Assembly: GCF_013349955.1 (NCBI RefSeq)
Contig: NZ_JABVXC010000001.1
Location: forward strand, 186,001 to 250,000
Length of the DNA: 64,000 bases
Direction: 5' to 3'
Origin: Onishia taeanensis
GTDB lineage: Bacteria > Pseudomonadota > Gammaproteobacteria > Pseudomonadales > Halomonadaceae
Shown: positions 1 to 8,714 of the stretch, one piece after another
Layout: each line of letters begins with the position of its first letter
How positions within the stretch are numbered: position 1 is the stretch's first letter
Made by a program: the position numbers and the translations under genes
The notes under the pieces: generated by a model
Database searches by the model: none
What the model saw: only the letters and a program-made list of their open reading frames with translations
What the model was told of the DNA's origin: nothing

Positions 1-312
1 GGTGGCACTGGCGGCGAGCAGCACCCAGCCGAGCACGCCTTCGGCCAGGCCAAGCCCGTGTACCAGCACCATCAGCACGGCGGCGGCGACGAAGCCGCCG
101 GCGGTGGCCACGTGAGTGTTAGACATCACCTTGTCGCGGGCGACCACATGGTGAAGATCCACCAGATAGCGCCGCGGCATGGCGGCGAGTCCCTTGAGCA
201 GGTCGACCGGGGCGGAGCGCCCCTGGCGCCACAGACGCACACGCCGCCAGGCGCCAATCACCGCCAGCGCCAGGGAGGCGAAGATCAGGATCGGAAGTAA
301 GGTATCGAGCAT
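1..312 (-). CDS. dgcB: Dimethylglycine demethylation protein DgcB, N-terminal part (cut by window edge)
   Basis: The first 104 codons of a membrane-linked Fe-S/heterodisulfide-reductase-like electron transfer protein are visible; the gene continues beyond base 1. The N-terminus has a hydrophobic segment at about residues 3-20, then a short basic stretch (GAWRRVRLWRQGR), the segment YLVDLHHVVARDKVMSNTHV, and a second membrane segment from about residue 68. This pattern matches the start of Pseudomonas DgcB as I remember it. DgcB works with DgcA to demethylate dimethylglycine to sarcosine and probably passes electrons to the respiratory chain. It lies 108 bp downstream of dgcA on the same strand, separated by a palindromic repeat. 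The catalytic Fe-S region is outside the window. Confidence 0.85.
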   Translation of the reverse strand, partial: MLDTLLPILIFASLALAVIGAWRRVRLWRQGRSAPVDLLKGLAAMPRRYLVDLHHVVARDKVMSNTHVATAGGFVAAAVLMVLVHGLGLAEGVLGWVLLAASAT

Positions 313-331
313 CTCGCTCACCTCATCGGCG

Positions 332-415
332 AGCTGGAAGCTGAAAGCCGGAAGCTGGAAGAAAGGGCGAAAAGCGCGGGTTTTCCTTCCAGCTTCAAGC
401 TTCAGGCTTCCAGCT
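332..415. repeat. Intergenic inverted repeat of the 'cttgaag/cttccag' type
   Basis: Bases 332-361 (repeating gctggaag/gctgaaag/gccggaag units) and 385-415 (cttccagc, cttcaagc, cttcaggc, cttccagc) are nearly reverse complements, so the dgcA-dgcB spacer can fold into a long hairpin. No clear T-run follows on the minus strand, so it is not an obvious terminator. It may instead modulate dgcB expression relative to dgcA. Related short units recur near 3.1, 32.6 and 56.9 kb. Confidence 0.7.
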
Positions 416-420
416 AGGGG

Positions 421-2505
421 TTAAAAGTCCTTGCAGAGACGTAGCGCGTCGTAGATCGCCGCATGGGTGTTACGCGGTGCGGTGCAGTCACCGAGCCGGA
501 ACAGCAGCGGCCCCTCACCTTGCTGAGCGTTATCTTCAATCAGGCAAGGCTGCGGCTTGATGGCGTAGAGGGCCTCGAGATCCACCTGCCCCTTGTTGCG
601 GGACCGATCCTTGAGCGCGTAGTAGAGCGCCTCGTCGGGGCGTACGCCGTTCTCGACCACCACCTGGTCGACCACGCGCTCCTCCTGGGTGCCGGTGTAC
701 TCGTTCTCGAGCACCGCAACCAGCGAATCGCCCTCCCGGTAGACCTTGTGGAGCATCATGTCGGAGGTCATGATCACCTCCTTCTGATAGAGGCTGCGGT
801 AATAGGTCGGGAAGGTGGTACCGCCCACCGCCGCTCCGGGTTTGATGTCGTCGGTGACGATCTCGACCTTGGCCCCTTTATCGGCCAGGTAGTCCGCCGC
901 CGACATGCCCGAAAACTCGCACAGCGCATCGTAAATCAACACGTTCTTGCCCGGCTCGACCTTGCCGTTGAGGATGTCCCAGGTGCTGACCACCAGGCTC
1001 TCCTCGGCGTTTTCCGCATAGCCCCACTCCTCGTGCTGTTCGAGGTAGGGCCGCCCTCCCGTGGCCAGCACCACGATGTCGGGACGCAAATCGAGGATAG
1101 TCGCCTCGTCGGCACGGGTGCCCAGGCGCTGATCGACCTTGAGACGGTCCAACTCGAGCTGGAACCAGCGAGTGATGCCGGCAATCTGGTCGCGCTGGGG
1201 CGCCTTGGAAGCGATGGTGATCTGCCCGCCAAGCTGATCTGCCGCCTCGAACAGGATCACCTCATGGCCCCGCTCGGCGGCTACACGGGCCGCTTCCATG
1301 CCGCCGGGGCCACCGCCGACCACCACGACCTTGCGCTGCTTGCCTTCGGTCTGCTCGATGATATGCGGCAGCCCCAGGTACTCGCGCGAGGTGGCAGCGT
1401 TCTGGATGCACAGCACGTCGAGCCCCTGATACTGACGATCGATGCAGTAGTTGGCGCCGACGCACTGCTTGATCTGATCGACCTGGTCCATCTTGATCTT
1501 GGCGATCAGGTGCGGATCGGCGATATGGGCTCGGGTCATGCCGACCAGGTCCACATAGCCGCCCTCGAGGATACGCTCGGCCTGGTTGGGATCCTTGATG
1601 TTCTGGGCGTGGATGACCGGCGCCTTGACCACTTCCTTGATGCCCGCTGCCAGGTGCAGGAAGGGCTCCGGCGGATAGGCCATGTTGGGGATGACGTTGG
1701 CCAGGGTGTCGTGGGTATCGCAGCCCGACCCCACCACGCCGAAGAAGTCCACCTTGCCGGTGGCATCGTAGTAGGCGGCGATCTGCTTCATGTCGTCATG
1801 CGACAGGCCGTCCGGGTGAAACTCGTCGCCGCAGATACGCATGCCGACCACGAAGTCGTCGCCGACTTCGGCGCGCACGGCCTTGAGCACTTCCATACCG
1901 AAGCGCATACGGTTCTCGAAGCTGCCACCCCACTGGTCGGTCCGCTTGTTGACGCGCGGGCTCCAGAACTGGTCGATCAGGTGCTGGTGCACGGCAGACA
2001 GCTCGACGCCATCCAGGCCGCCTGCCTTCGCCCGGCGCGCGGCCTGGGCGAAGTCGCCGATGATGCGCCAGATTTCCTCTTCCTCGATGGTCTTGCAGGT
2101 CGAGCGGTGGACGGGCTCGCGAATGCCGGAGGGTGAGACCAGGGTCGGCCAGTCGAAGCCGTCCCAGCGCGAGCGGCGGCCCATATGGGTAATCTGGATC
2201 ATGATCTTGCCGCCGTGCTTGTGCACCGCGTCGGCGAGATTCTGGAAGTGCGGGATGATCCGGTCGGTGGACAGGTTCACCGAACTCCACCAGCCCTGGG
2301 GGCTGTCGATGGAAACCACCGAGGAGCCGCCACAGATACACAGGCCGCAACCACCCTTGGCCTTTTCCTCGTAGTACTTGACGTAGCGGTCGGTGGTCAT
2401 GCCGCCATCGGTGGCATGCACCTCGGCGTGGGCGGTGCTGACCACGCGGTTGCGGATGGTCAGGTTGCCGATCTGGATCGGTTGGAAGATCGCGTCGAAT
2501 GCCAT
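421..2505 (-). CDS. dgcA: Dimethylglycine demethylase DgcA (old yellow enzyme/TMADH-type flavoprotein)
   Basis: This 694-residue protein has an N-terminal OYE-like FMN barrel (about residues 1-370) and a C-terminal FAD/NAD-binding half with the dinucleotide motif VVVVGGGPGGMEAARVAAERG near residue 390. It resembles Pseudomonas DgcA, which converts dimethylglycine to sarcosine and formaldehyde. In trimethylamine dehydrogenase relatives the linker holds a 4Fe-4S cluster on four cysteines (CxxCxxC...C). Here it reads C348-V-G-A-N-Y-C354 and C366, so the second ligand position is Ala351. The ribosome site TGAGGAGG overlaps the stop codon of the upstream DUF5943 gene, implying translational coupling. 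The gene lies in a four-gene minus-strand set with the dipeptidase-like gene and dgcB. Confidence 0.9.
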   Translation of the reverse strand: MAFDAIFQPIQIGNLTIRNRVVSTAHAEVHATDGGMTTDRYVKYYEEKAKGGCGLCICGGSSVVSIDSPQGWWSSVNLSTDRIIPHFQNLADAVHKHGGKIMIQITHMGRRSRWDGFDWPTLVSPSGIREPVHRSTCKTIEEEEIWRIIGDFAQAARRAKAGGLDGVELSAVHQHLIDQFWSPRVNKRTDQWGGSFENRMRFGMEVLKAVRAEVGDDFVVGMRICGDEFHPDGLSHDDMKQIAAYYDATGKVDFFGVVGSGCDTHDTLANVIPNMAYPPEPFLHLAAGIKEVVKAPVIHAQNIKDPNQAERILEGGYVDLVGMTRAHIADPHLIAKIKMDQVDQIKQCVGANYCIDRQYQGLDVLCIQNAATSREYLGLPHIIEQTEGKQRKVVVVGGGPGGMEAARVAAERGHEVILFEAADQLGGQITIASKAPQRDQIAGITRWFQLELDRLKVDQRLGTRADEATILDLRPDIVVLATGGRPYLEQHEEWGYAENAEESLVVSTWDILNGKVEPGKNVLIYDALCEFSGMSAADYLADKGAKVEIVTDDIKPGAAVGGTTFPTYYRSLYQKEVIMTSDMMLHKVYREGDSLVAVLENEYTGTQEERVVDQVVVENGVRPDEALYYALKDRSRNKGQVDLEALYAIKPQPCLIEDNAQQGEGPLLFRLGDCTAPRNTHAAIYDALRLCKDF

Positions 2506-2517
2506 GGGAGAACCTCC

Positions 2518-3075
2518 TCAGCCCTGCGGATTGTCGTCGAGAGAGTCGAGCGGACGGGTCACGAAGATCCCGACGTCGCATCCTTCCTCGGCGCCGCTCT
2601 GGGTTTGTTCGGCGACGGTGCGCAAGTCGCTGCCACGCGCGGCAAGAATCTGATCCATGGCACCGGCGAACCAGCCGGTGAACATGTATTCGATCTTCCG
2701 GCCGACCTTGCCCATCTGGTAAACGAAGGCGCTGTGCTCCAGGCGAACGCGGCAGGTACCGGCGTCGAGGTCGATGGCATCCACGATGAAGAGTCCCCAG
2801 CCACGCTGAGAGAGGCGCTTCATGTAGTGTTCGAAGACGTCCACACCCTCGAGACCGTGGCACTCGGCCTCTTTCTCGCACCAGTGCCAGGCGCTCTTGT
2901 AGCCGGCAGCGTAAAGAATCTCGGCGTACTTCTCCGCGCCCAGCGCCTCTTCCACGGCGATGTGGTTGTTGATAAAGAAGTGACGCGGCACATACAGCAT
3001 GGGCAAAGCGTCGGTGGTCCAGACACCGGTGTCGGCATCCACTTCAATGGGCAGTGCGGGGGCCATCTTGGTCAC
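2518..3075 (-). CDS. DUF5943 (V4R-like) protein of the dimethylglycine operon
   Basis: This 185-residue soluble protein has no signal peptide or membrane segment. Its sequence (for example FINNHIAVEEALG, GYKSAWHWCEKEAECHGLEG, AFVYQMGKVGRKIEYMFTGWFAGAM) matches the protein that accompanies dgcA in Pseudomonas, a small-molecule-binding V4R/DUF5943-type fold of unknown function. I choose the GTG start at 3075 because AGGA lies 8 nt upstream; the ATG at 3066 is too far from it. Its stop overlaps the dgcA ribosome site, so the two proteins are probably made together. A role as an assembly factor or ligand sensor for DgcAB is inference only. The 22-copy heptamer array lies immediately upstream. Confidence 0.75.
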   Translation of the reverse strand: MTKMAPALPIEVDADTGVWTTDALPMLYVPRHFFINNHIAVEEALGAEKYAEILYAAGYKSAWHWCEKEAECHGLEGVDVFEHYMKRLSQRGWGLFIVDAIDLDAGTCRVRLEHSAFVYQMGKVGRKIEYMFTGWFAGAMDQILAARGSDLRTVAEQTQSGAEEGCDVGIFVTRPLDSLDDNPQG

Positions 3076-3110
3076 GATCGTATTCCTAGAATCTTGTTGA
3101 TTGTTATGGG

Positions 3111-3264
3111 GCTTCGGGCTTCGGGCTTCGGGCTTCGGGCTTCGGGCTTCGGGCTTCGGGCTTCGGGCTTCGGGCTTCGGGCTGCGGGCTGCGGGCTGCG
3201 GGCTGCGGGCTGCGGGCTGCGGGCTGCGGGCTGCGGGCTGCGGGCTGCGGGCTGCGGGCTGCGG
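3111..3264. repeat. Two-block heptanucleotide tandem array (10 x GCTTCGG then 12 x GCTGCGG)
   Basis: Starting at 3111 there are ten exact copies of GCTTCGG, followed from 3181 by twelve exact copies of GCTGCGG, with no interruption in the 7-bp phase. The array lies in the 236-bp spacer between the dipeptidase-like gene and the DUF5943 gene, so it should be transcribed as part of the dgcAB operon mRNA. Exact arrays of this length usually vary in copy number by slippage. The clean split into two blocks differing by one base suggests two separate expansions. Confidence 0.97.
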
Positions 3265-3311
3265 GCGGCATAATGGCTCGCAGCGCTTAGCCCACGGCTC
3301 GTAGCTGGCCG

Positions 3312-4289
3312 TCAGGCGCCCCAGACGTCCTTGAGGGTGCGCACCCAGTTCTCGCCCATGATCTTGCGCACCTGATGCTCGCTCATGCCGCGCCGCAAAA
3401 GCGCCTCAGTGAGGTTCGGGAACTCGCCGATGGTGCGGATACCCTCGGGATTGATGATCTTGCCGAAGCGAGTCAGGCGACGGGCATAGCCCTTGTCGTG
3501 GGTCAGCCACTCGAAGAAGTCGTGACCCTGGCCCTGGGTGAAGTCGGTGCCGATGCCGATGGCATCTTCGCCGACGATGTTCATCACGTACTCGATGGCC
3601 TCGACATAGTCGTCGACGGTGGCGTCGACGCCGGCACGCAGGAAGGGAGTAAACATGGTCACGCCGACGAAACCGCCGTGCTCGGCGATGAAGCGCAGTT
3701 CGGCGTCAGACTTGTTGCGCGGGTGCTCCTTGAGCCCCGACGGCAGGCAATGCGAGTAGCAGACCGGCTTTTCAGAGGCCTCGATGACTTCGCGGGAGGT
3801 GTTCTCGCCGACGTGAGAAAGGTCGCACATGATGCCGACCCGATTCATCTCGGCGACCACCTCGCGGCCGAAGCCGGACAGGCCACCATCGCGCTCGTAG
3901 CAGCCGGTACCCACCAGGTTCTGGGTGTTGTAGCACATCTGCACGATGCCGACGCCGAGCTGCTTGAAGATCTCGACATAGCCAAGCTGGTCCTCGAAGG
4001 CATGGGCGTTCTGGAAGCCATAGATGACGCCGGTCTTGCCTTCCTCCTTGGCCCGTGCGATGTCGGCGGTAGTGCGTACCGGAAGCACCAGATCCGAGCA
4101 CTCGGCCATCAGGGCATTGGACTTGACGATGTTATCGACGGTGGCCTGGAAGCCTTCCCAAACGGACACGGTGCAGTTGGCCGCGGTGAGTCCGCCCTTG
4201 CGCATGTCCTCGAACAGCTCACGGTTCCATTTGGCGATAACGAGACCATCGATGACGATGGCGTCCTGATGCAGCTCTTGGGGGGTCAT
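3312..4289 (-). CDS. M19 (renal dipeptidase-like) protein of the betaine-catabolism operon
   Basis: This 325-residue amidohydrolase-fold protein resembles the dipeptidase-like gene beside dgcA in Pseudomonas. The later metal-binding stretches of M19 enzymes are present: CDLSHVGENTSREVI and KPVCYSHC. The N-terminal HxD metal motif normally in DGHNDL is missing (the text reads VIDGLVIAKWNRE), and the bridging glutamate region reads GFQNAHAFEDQ rather than a GxEGG-type motif. It may therefore bind one metal, use another substrate, or be non-hydrolytic. The start at 4289 has GGAG about 7 nt upstream; an upstream in-frame start would add 18 residues without support. It is first in the run towards DUF5943, dgcA and dgcB. 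Its physiological substrate is unknown. Confidence 0.85.
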   Translation of the reverse strand: MTPQELHQDAIVIDGLVIAKWNRELFEDMRKGGLTAANCTVSVWEGFQATVDNIVKSNALMAECSDLVLPVRTTADIARAKEEGKTGVIYGFQNAHAFEDQLGYVEIFKQLGVGIVQMCYNTQNLVGTGCYERDGGLSGFGREVVAEMNRVGIMCDLSHVGENTSREVIEASEKPVCYSHCLPSGLKEHPRNKSDAELRFIAEHGGFVGVTMFTPFLRAGVDATVDDYVEAIEYVMNIVGEDAIGIGTDFTQGQGHDFFEWLTHDKGYARRLTRFGKIINPEGIRTIGEFPNLTEALLRRGMSEHQVRKIMGENWVRTLKDVWGA

Positions 4290-4393
4290 GACGAGGCTCC
4301 GGAATAATGCGTGAACTTGCCGGCAGCATATCCCCCGGCACACCGGGTTCGGCGCCTGGAAGCGACCGAGAAAATTCCAAAAGCGTCATGACC

Positions 4394-4407
4394 GTCGCGA
4401 TCGCGAC
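4394..4407. promoter_or_regulatory. 14-bp perfect palindrome upstream of the dipeptidase-dgcAB gene set
   Basis: GTCGCGATCGCGAC is a perfect palindrome about 105 bp upstream of the dipeptidase start, in the 140-bp gap after mtgA. That is a sensible place for an activator site serving the betaine genes. A GbdR role is a guess from the gene content. Confidence 0.4.
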
Positions 4408-4429
4408 ATGGCAGGAAATTGGCGTCGAC

Positions 4430-5131
4430 TCAAAGCCGATCGAGGTAGGCGGAACCGCCAAGGTTGCGCATCTGACCACGAATCCAGGCGCTGCGGCGCT
4501 GGGTGTGGGGGCCAGGGCGCGAGGCGCTCCACTCGCGGGGATTGGGGAGGATCGCCGCCAGGCGGCTGGCCTGATCGACATTCAGTCGAGCGGCGCTGAC
4601 GCCGAAGTAGTGCTGGGCGGCGGCCTCCAGACCGAAGACCCCCCGATCCCACTCGACGATGTTGAGATAGACCTCGAGAATGCGCTGTTTGGGCCACAGC
4701 GTCTCGATGAGCAAGGTAAACCAAGCCTCTAGCCCCTTGCGAAGCCAGTTGCGGCCGGTCCACAGAAAGAGGTTCTTGGCGGTCTGCTGGCTGATGGTGC
4801 TGGCACCACGCAGCCCGCCCCCGTTGAGGCTGGACTCGATGGCTTGGCGGATCTGATGGAAATCGAAACCGTGATGCTCAGGAAAACGTTGGTCCTCGGC
4901 GGCTATCACCGCGACCTTGGCGTTGTCGGAGAGTTCCGCCCAGGGACGCCATTGCTGGTCGATATCGATCGGCTCACCGCTGACCCAGGACTCCAGCTTG
5001 CGCTCGACCATCACCATGGAGCCGAACACCGGCACCACCCGGAACAACAGCACCAGCAGGATCGACAAGCCGACCCAGCCCAGCAGCGCAAACCCCAGAA
5101 CCCGCGCTGTGCGACGCACCCACTCAGGCAT
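4430..5131 (-). CDS. mtgA: Monofunctional peptidoglycan glycosyltransferase
   Basis: This 233-residue inner-membrane enzyme polymerises lipid II into glycan strands. One N-terminal membrane anchor lies at about residues 10-33. The GT51 motifs follow: EDQRFPEHHGFDFHQIRQA with the catalytic glutamate, GASTISQQTAKNLFLW, and RKGLEAWFTLLIETLWPKQRILEVYLN. Length and order match stand-alone MtgA, with no transpeptidase domain. It starts 10 bp after the gbdR stop, with GAGG 4 nt before the ATG, so it is likely cotranscribed with gbdR. That pairing looks positional rather than functional. Confidence 0.95.
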   Translation of the reverse strand: MPEWVRRTARVLGFALLGWVGLSILLVLLFRVVPVFGSMVMVERKLESWVSGEPIDIDQQWRPWAELSDNAKVAVIAAEDQRFPEHHGFDFHQIRQAIESSLNGGGLRGASTISQQTAKNLFLWTGRNWLRKGLEAWFTLLIETLWPKQRILEVYLNIVEWDRGVFGLEAAAQHYFGVSAARLNVDQASRLAAILPNPREWSASRPGPHTQRRSAWIRGQMRNLGGSAYLDRL

Positions 5132-5141
5132 CAGGCCTCAC

Positions 5142-6281
5142 TCATGATTTTAAGCGCACGCTGGCATAAGTGGGCTCGCCCTGAGCCTGGGCCAAGGCGC
5201 CCATGGCCGCCGACGGCGGCTCGAGAGACCGCTCCTCATAGGTAGCCGACTGCAGCAGGGCCGCCGGCTCCTTACCCAGGGTCACCGGCAACATCTCTAC
5301 GCTATTCTTCTCCAGGCGCTCGTCCCGAGGCGGAATGCCGAAGTATTCCCGATAGCATTTGGAGAAGTGCGGAGTGGAGACAAAGCCACAGGCCGACGCC
5401 ACCTCGATGATCGACATCGGTGTCTGCTTGAGCAGCTGACGGGCCCGCGTCAGGCGCAGCTTGAGATAGTAGCGCGAGGGTGAGCAGTGAAGGTTCTTCT
5501 GGAAAAGACGCTCGAGCTGGCGGCGTGACACATCCACGTAGTTGGCCAGCTCATCAAGGGTGATCGGCTCCTCGAGGTTGGACTCCATCAGCGCCACGAT
5601 CTCCAAGAGCTTCGGCTGGGTGGTGCCCAACACATGCTTGAGCGGCACCCGCTGCAGATCCTGCTCATTACGGACCCGGTCGTAAATGAACATCTCGGAA
5701 ATACCCGCCGCCAGTTCGCGACCGTGGTCGCGGCCGATCAGGGTCAGCATCATGTCCATGGGCGCGGTGCCACCGGAGGAGGTGGCACGGTCGCGGTCGA
5801 TAGAGAACAAGCGCGTGGAGAGCGCGACCTTGGGAAAGGCTTCTTGCATGGCCGCCAAGCACTCCCAGTGGGTGCTGGTTTCGTAGCCGTCGAGCAGGCC
5901 CGCCTTGGCCAGCGCCCAGCTACCGGTGCAGACCGCCGCCAGGCGCCGCGACAGCCGTGCCTGGGCTTGCAGCCAGCTCAGGTGCTCGCGTTTGACCGCC
6001 CGTTGAGGACCTACCCCGCCGCATACGATCACCGTATCCAGCGTCAGCGCCGTTTGGGTGCCCACATCAGGCGTCACACATAGACCGTCGCTAGCCTTGA
6101 CCACTGCCCCATCCAGACTAATGGTGTACCAACGGTAAAGCTCACGTCCGGCCAGTTGGTTAGCCATGCGTAAGGGCTCGATGGCAGATGCCAGCGAGAT
6201 CAGGGTGAAATTGTCCAGCAACAAAAAGCCGATAGCTTGAGAAGTAGCGGCAGTGCGTGAGGCCTCGGGAGCGGTTGTCAT
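5142..6281 (-). CDS. gbdR: Glycine betaine/dimethylglycine-responsive activator GbdR (GATase1-like AraC family)
   Basis: This 379-residue regulator has an N-terminal DJ-1/GATase-like domain (about residues 15-190, with VCGGVGPQR and AVCTGSWALAKAGLL) and a C-terminal AraC helix-turn-helix pair (about 230-335, with ITLDELANYVDVSRRQLERLF and ASACGFVSTPHFSKCYREYFG). The sequence is close to Pseudomonas GbdR, which activates betaine and dimethylglycine catabolism and, in that genus, lies next to a serine deaminase gene. The surrounding dgcAB, adhC-fghA and sdaA genes support the same role here. GGAG lies 7 nt before the ATG. The 284-bp upstream gap carries repeats that could be operators. Confidence 0.9.
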   Translation of the reverse strand: MTTAPEASRTAATSQAIGFLLLDNFTLISLASAIEPLRMANQLAGRELYRWYTISLDGAVVKASDGLCVTPDVGTQTALTLDTVIVCGGVGPQRAVKREHLSWLQAQARLSRRLAAVCTGSWALAKAGLLDGYETSTHWECLAAMQEAFPKVALSTRLFSIDRDRATSSGGTAPMDMMLTLIGRDHGRELAAGISEMFIYDRVRNEQDLQRVPLKHVLGTTQPKLLEIVALMESNLEEPITLDELANYVDVSRRQLERLFQKNLHCSPSRYYLKLRLTRARQLLKQTPMSIIEVASACGFVSTPHFSKCYREYFGIPPRDERLEKNSVEMLPVTLGKEPAALLQSATYEERSLEPPSAAMGALAQAQGEPTYASVRLKS

Positions 6282-6350
6282 TGGGTACTCCGGCGCTTGT
6301 GTCTTGAACCCTGACTGTCTTGTCTTTGCTTGTGTGATTCAGGGCGTCGA

Positions 6351-6429
6351 GCATGCCGGGAGAACAGACAAAGCGTCGTTATCCGGCATGCACATTACAA
6401 ATGTACCCCGCGTGTCGTTTTCTGGCATG
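6351..6429. promoter_or_regulatory. Inverted and direct repeats upstream of gbdR
   Basis: GCATGCCGG (6351-6359) and CCGGCATGC (6383-6391) form a 9-bp inverted repeat. GTCGTTATCCGGCATG (6375-6390) and GTCGTTTTCTGGCATG (6414-6429) are direct repeats matching at 14 of 16 bases, 39 bp apart, close to four helical turns. They lie 70-148 bp upstream of the gbdR ATG. Autoregulation or a nitrogen/carbon regulator are both possible. Confidence 0.5.
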
Positions 6430-6514
6430 TCAAATTTAGCTATCGCGCGACATCTACCGGTGCAGTGCAATAATCGGGTCGTTCATGAGTATATGCATGC
6501 CACTCCGCCCTTAC

Positions 6515-6550
6515 TTGCAAAGAACCCACGCCGCCTAGGTGACGGCGTGG
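6515..6550 (-). terminator. Rho-independent terminator after fghA
   Basis: CCACGCCG (6526-6533) pairs with CGGCGTGG (6543-6550) around a 9-nt loop. On the minus strand it is followed by a T-rich stretch (GGGTTCTTTG). It lies 15 bp beyond the fghA stop and would end the adhC-fghA transcript. Confidence 0.75.
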
Positions 6551-6565
6551 TCGGTCGCCTCAGGC

Positions 6566-7423
6566 TCAGCGTTTCTTGTAAAGCCGCTCGGCGTGATAGC
6601 GCAGGTGATCCTCGATAAAGCTGGCGATGAAGTAGTAGCTGTGATCATAGCCAGCATGCCGACGCAGGGTCAGCGGGTGGTCGCGCTTTTCGCACGCCGC
6701 CTCCAACCGCTCGGGCATCAGCTGTTCCTCGAGGAAGTTGTCGGCCTCGCCCTGGTCGATGAACAACGGCTGCCGAGAAGCCCCCTTGGCGACCAGTTCG
6801 CAGGCGTCATACTGGGTCCAGGCGCGCTTGTCCTCGCCCAGATAGTGGCTAAAGGCCTTTTGCCCCCAGGAACATTCGATAGGATTGACCACCGGCGCGA
6901 ATGCCGACACGGCCGCGTACTGACCGGGGCGACGCAGCGCCAACACCAGGGCCCCGTGGCCGCCCATGGAGTGCCCGCTGATCGACTCGCGGCCGTTGAC
7001 CGGGAAGTGCTGACGCACCACCGACGGCAGTTCCTCGGCCACGTAGTCGTACATGCGATAGTGCTTGGCCCAGGGCTCCTGGGTAGCGTTCACGTAGAAG
7101 CCGGCGCCGCTGCCGAAGTCGTAGCTGTCATGCTCGCCGGGCAGATCCAGCCCCCTCGGGCTGGTATCCGGGCAGACGATGGCGATGCCGAGCTCAGCGG
7201 CGAAACGCTGAGCGCCGGCCTTCTGCATGAAGTTCTCGTCGGTACAGGTCAGCCCCGACAGCCACCACATCAAGGGCACCCGCTCGCTCTCGGCCTGAGG
7301 CGGCAGGTAGATGGAAAACACCATCTCGCAGTCCAAGGCCCGCGCGTGATGCTTGTAGCGCTTTAGCCAGCCGCCGAAGCTCTTGGTGGCCGATACCAGT
7401 TCCAGGGATTCGGACATGCTCAT
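6566..7423 (-). CDS. fghA: S-formylglutathione hydrolase
   Basis: This 285-residue alpha/beta hydrolase releases formate and glutathione from S-formylglutathione, the second step of glutathione-dependent formaldehyde oxidation. The esterase-D signature GHSMGGHGA carries the nucleophilic serine, and PLMWWLSGLTCTDENF forms the oxyanion region. A late histidine lies in HAGYDHSYYFIASF. The ATG at 7423 is chosen because GGAG lies 8 nt upstream; a further TTG at 7444 is less likely. It starts 17 bp after the adhC stop, so the two steps are cotranscribed. The formaldehyde most likely comes from demethylation of dimethylglycine and sarcosine by the neighbouring pathway. Confidence 0.95.
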   Translation of the reverse strand: MSMSESLELVSATKSFGGWLKRYKHHARALDCEMVFSIYLPPQAESERVPLMWWLSGLTCTDENFMQKAGAQRFAAELGIAIVCPDTSPRGLDLPGEHDSYDFGSGAGFYVNATQEPWAKHYRMYDYVAEELPSVVRQHFPVNGRESISGHSMGGHGALVLALRRPGQYAAVSAFAPVVNPIECSWGQKAFSHYLGEDKRAWTQYDACELVAKGASRQPLFIDQGEADNFLEEQLMPERLEAACEKRDHPLTLRRHAGYDHSYYFIASFIEDHLRYHAERLYKKR

Positions 7424-7440
7424 GAGTGCGTCTCCTTCGC

Positions 7441-8691
<1,251 letters not shown>

Positions 8692-8714
8692 GATCAGGGA
8701 GCGCCGTTTACCAC

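Noticed and set aside
463-2136. Long open frame (557 codons) on the plus strand opposite dgcA
   Set aside because: It is the antisense shadow of dgcA; no ribosome site or recognisable domain, and the dgcA frame has clear motifs.
2185-3273. Open frame ending in LRASGFG/LRAAGCG repeats
   Set aside because: The repeats come from the heptamer array (three units equal seven codons) and the rest is opposite dgcA and the DUF5943 gene.
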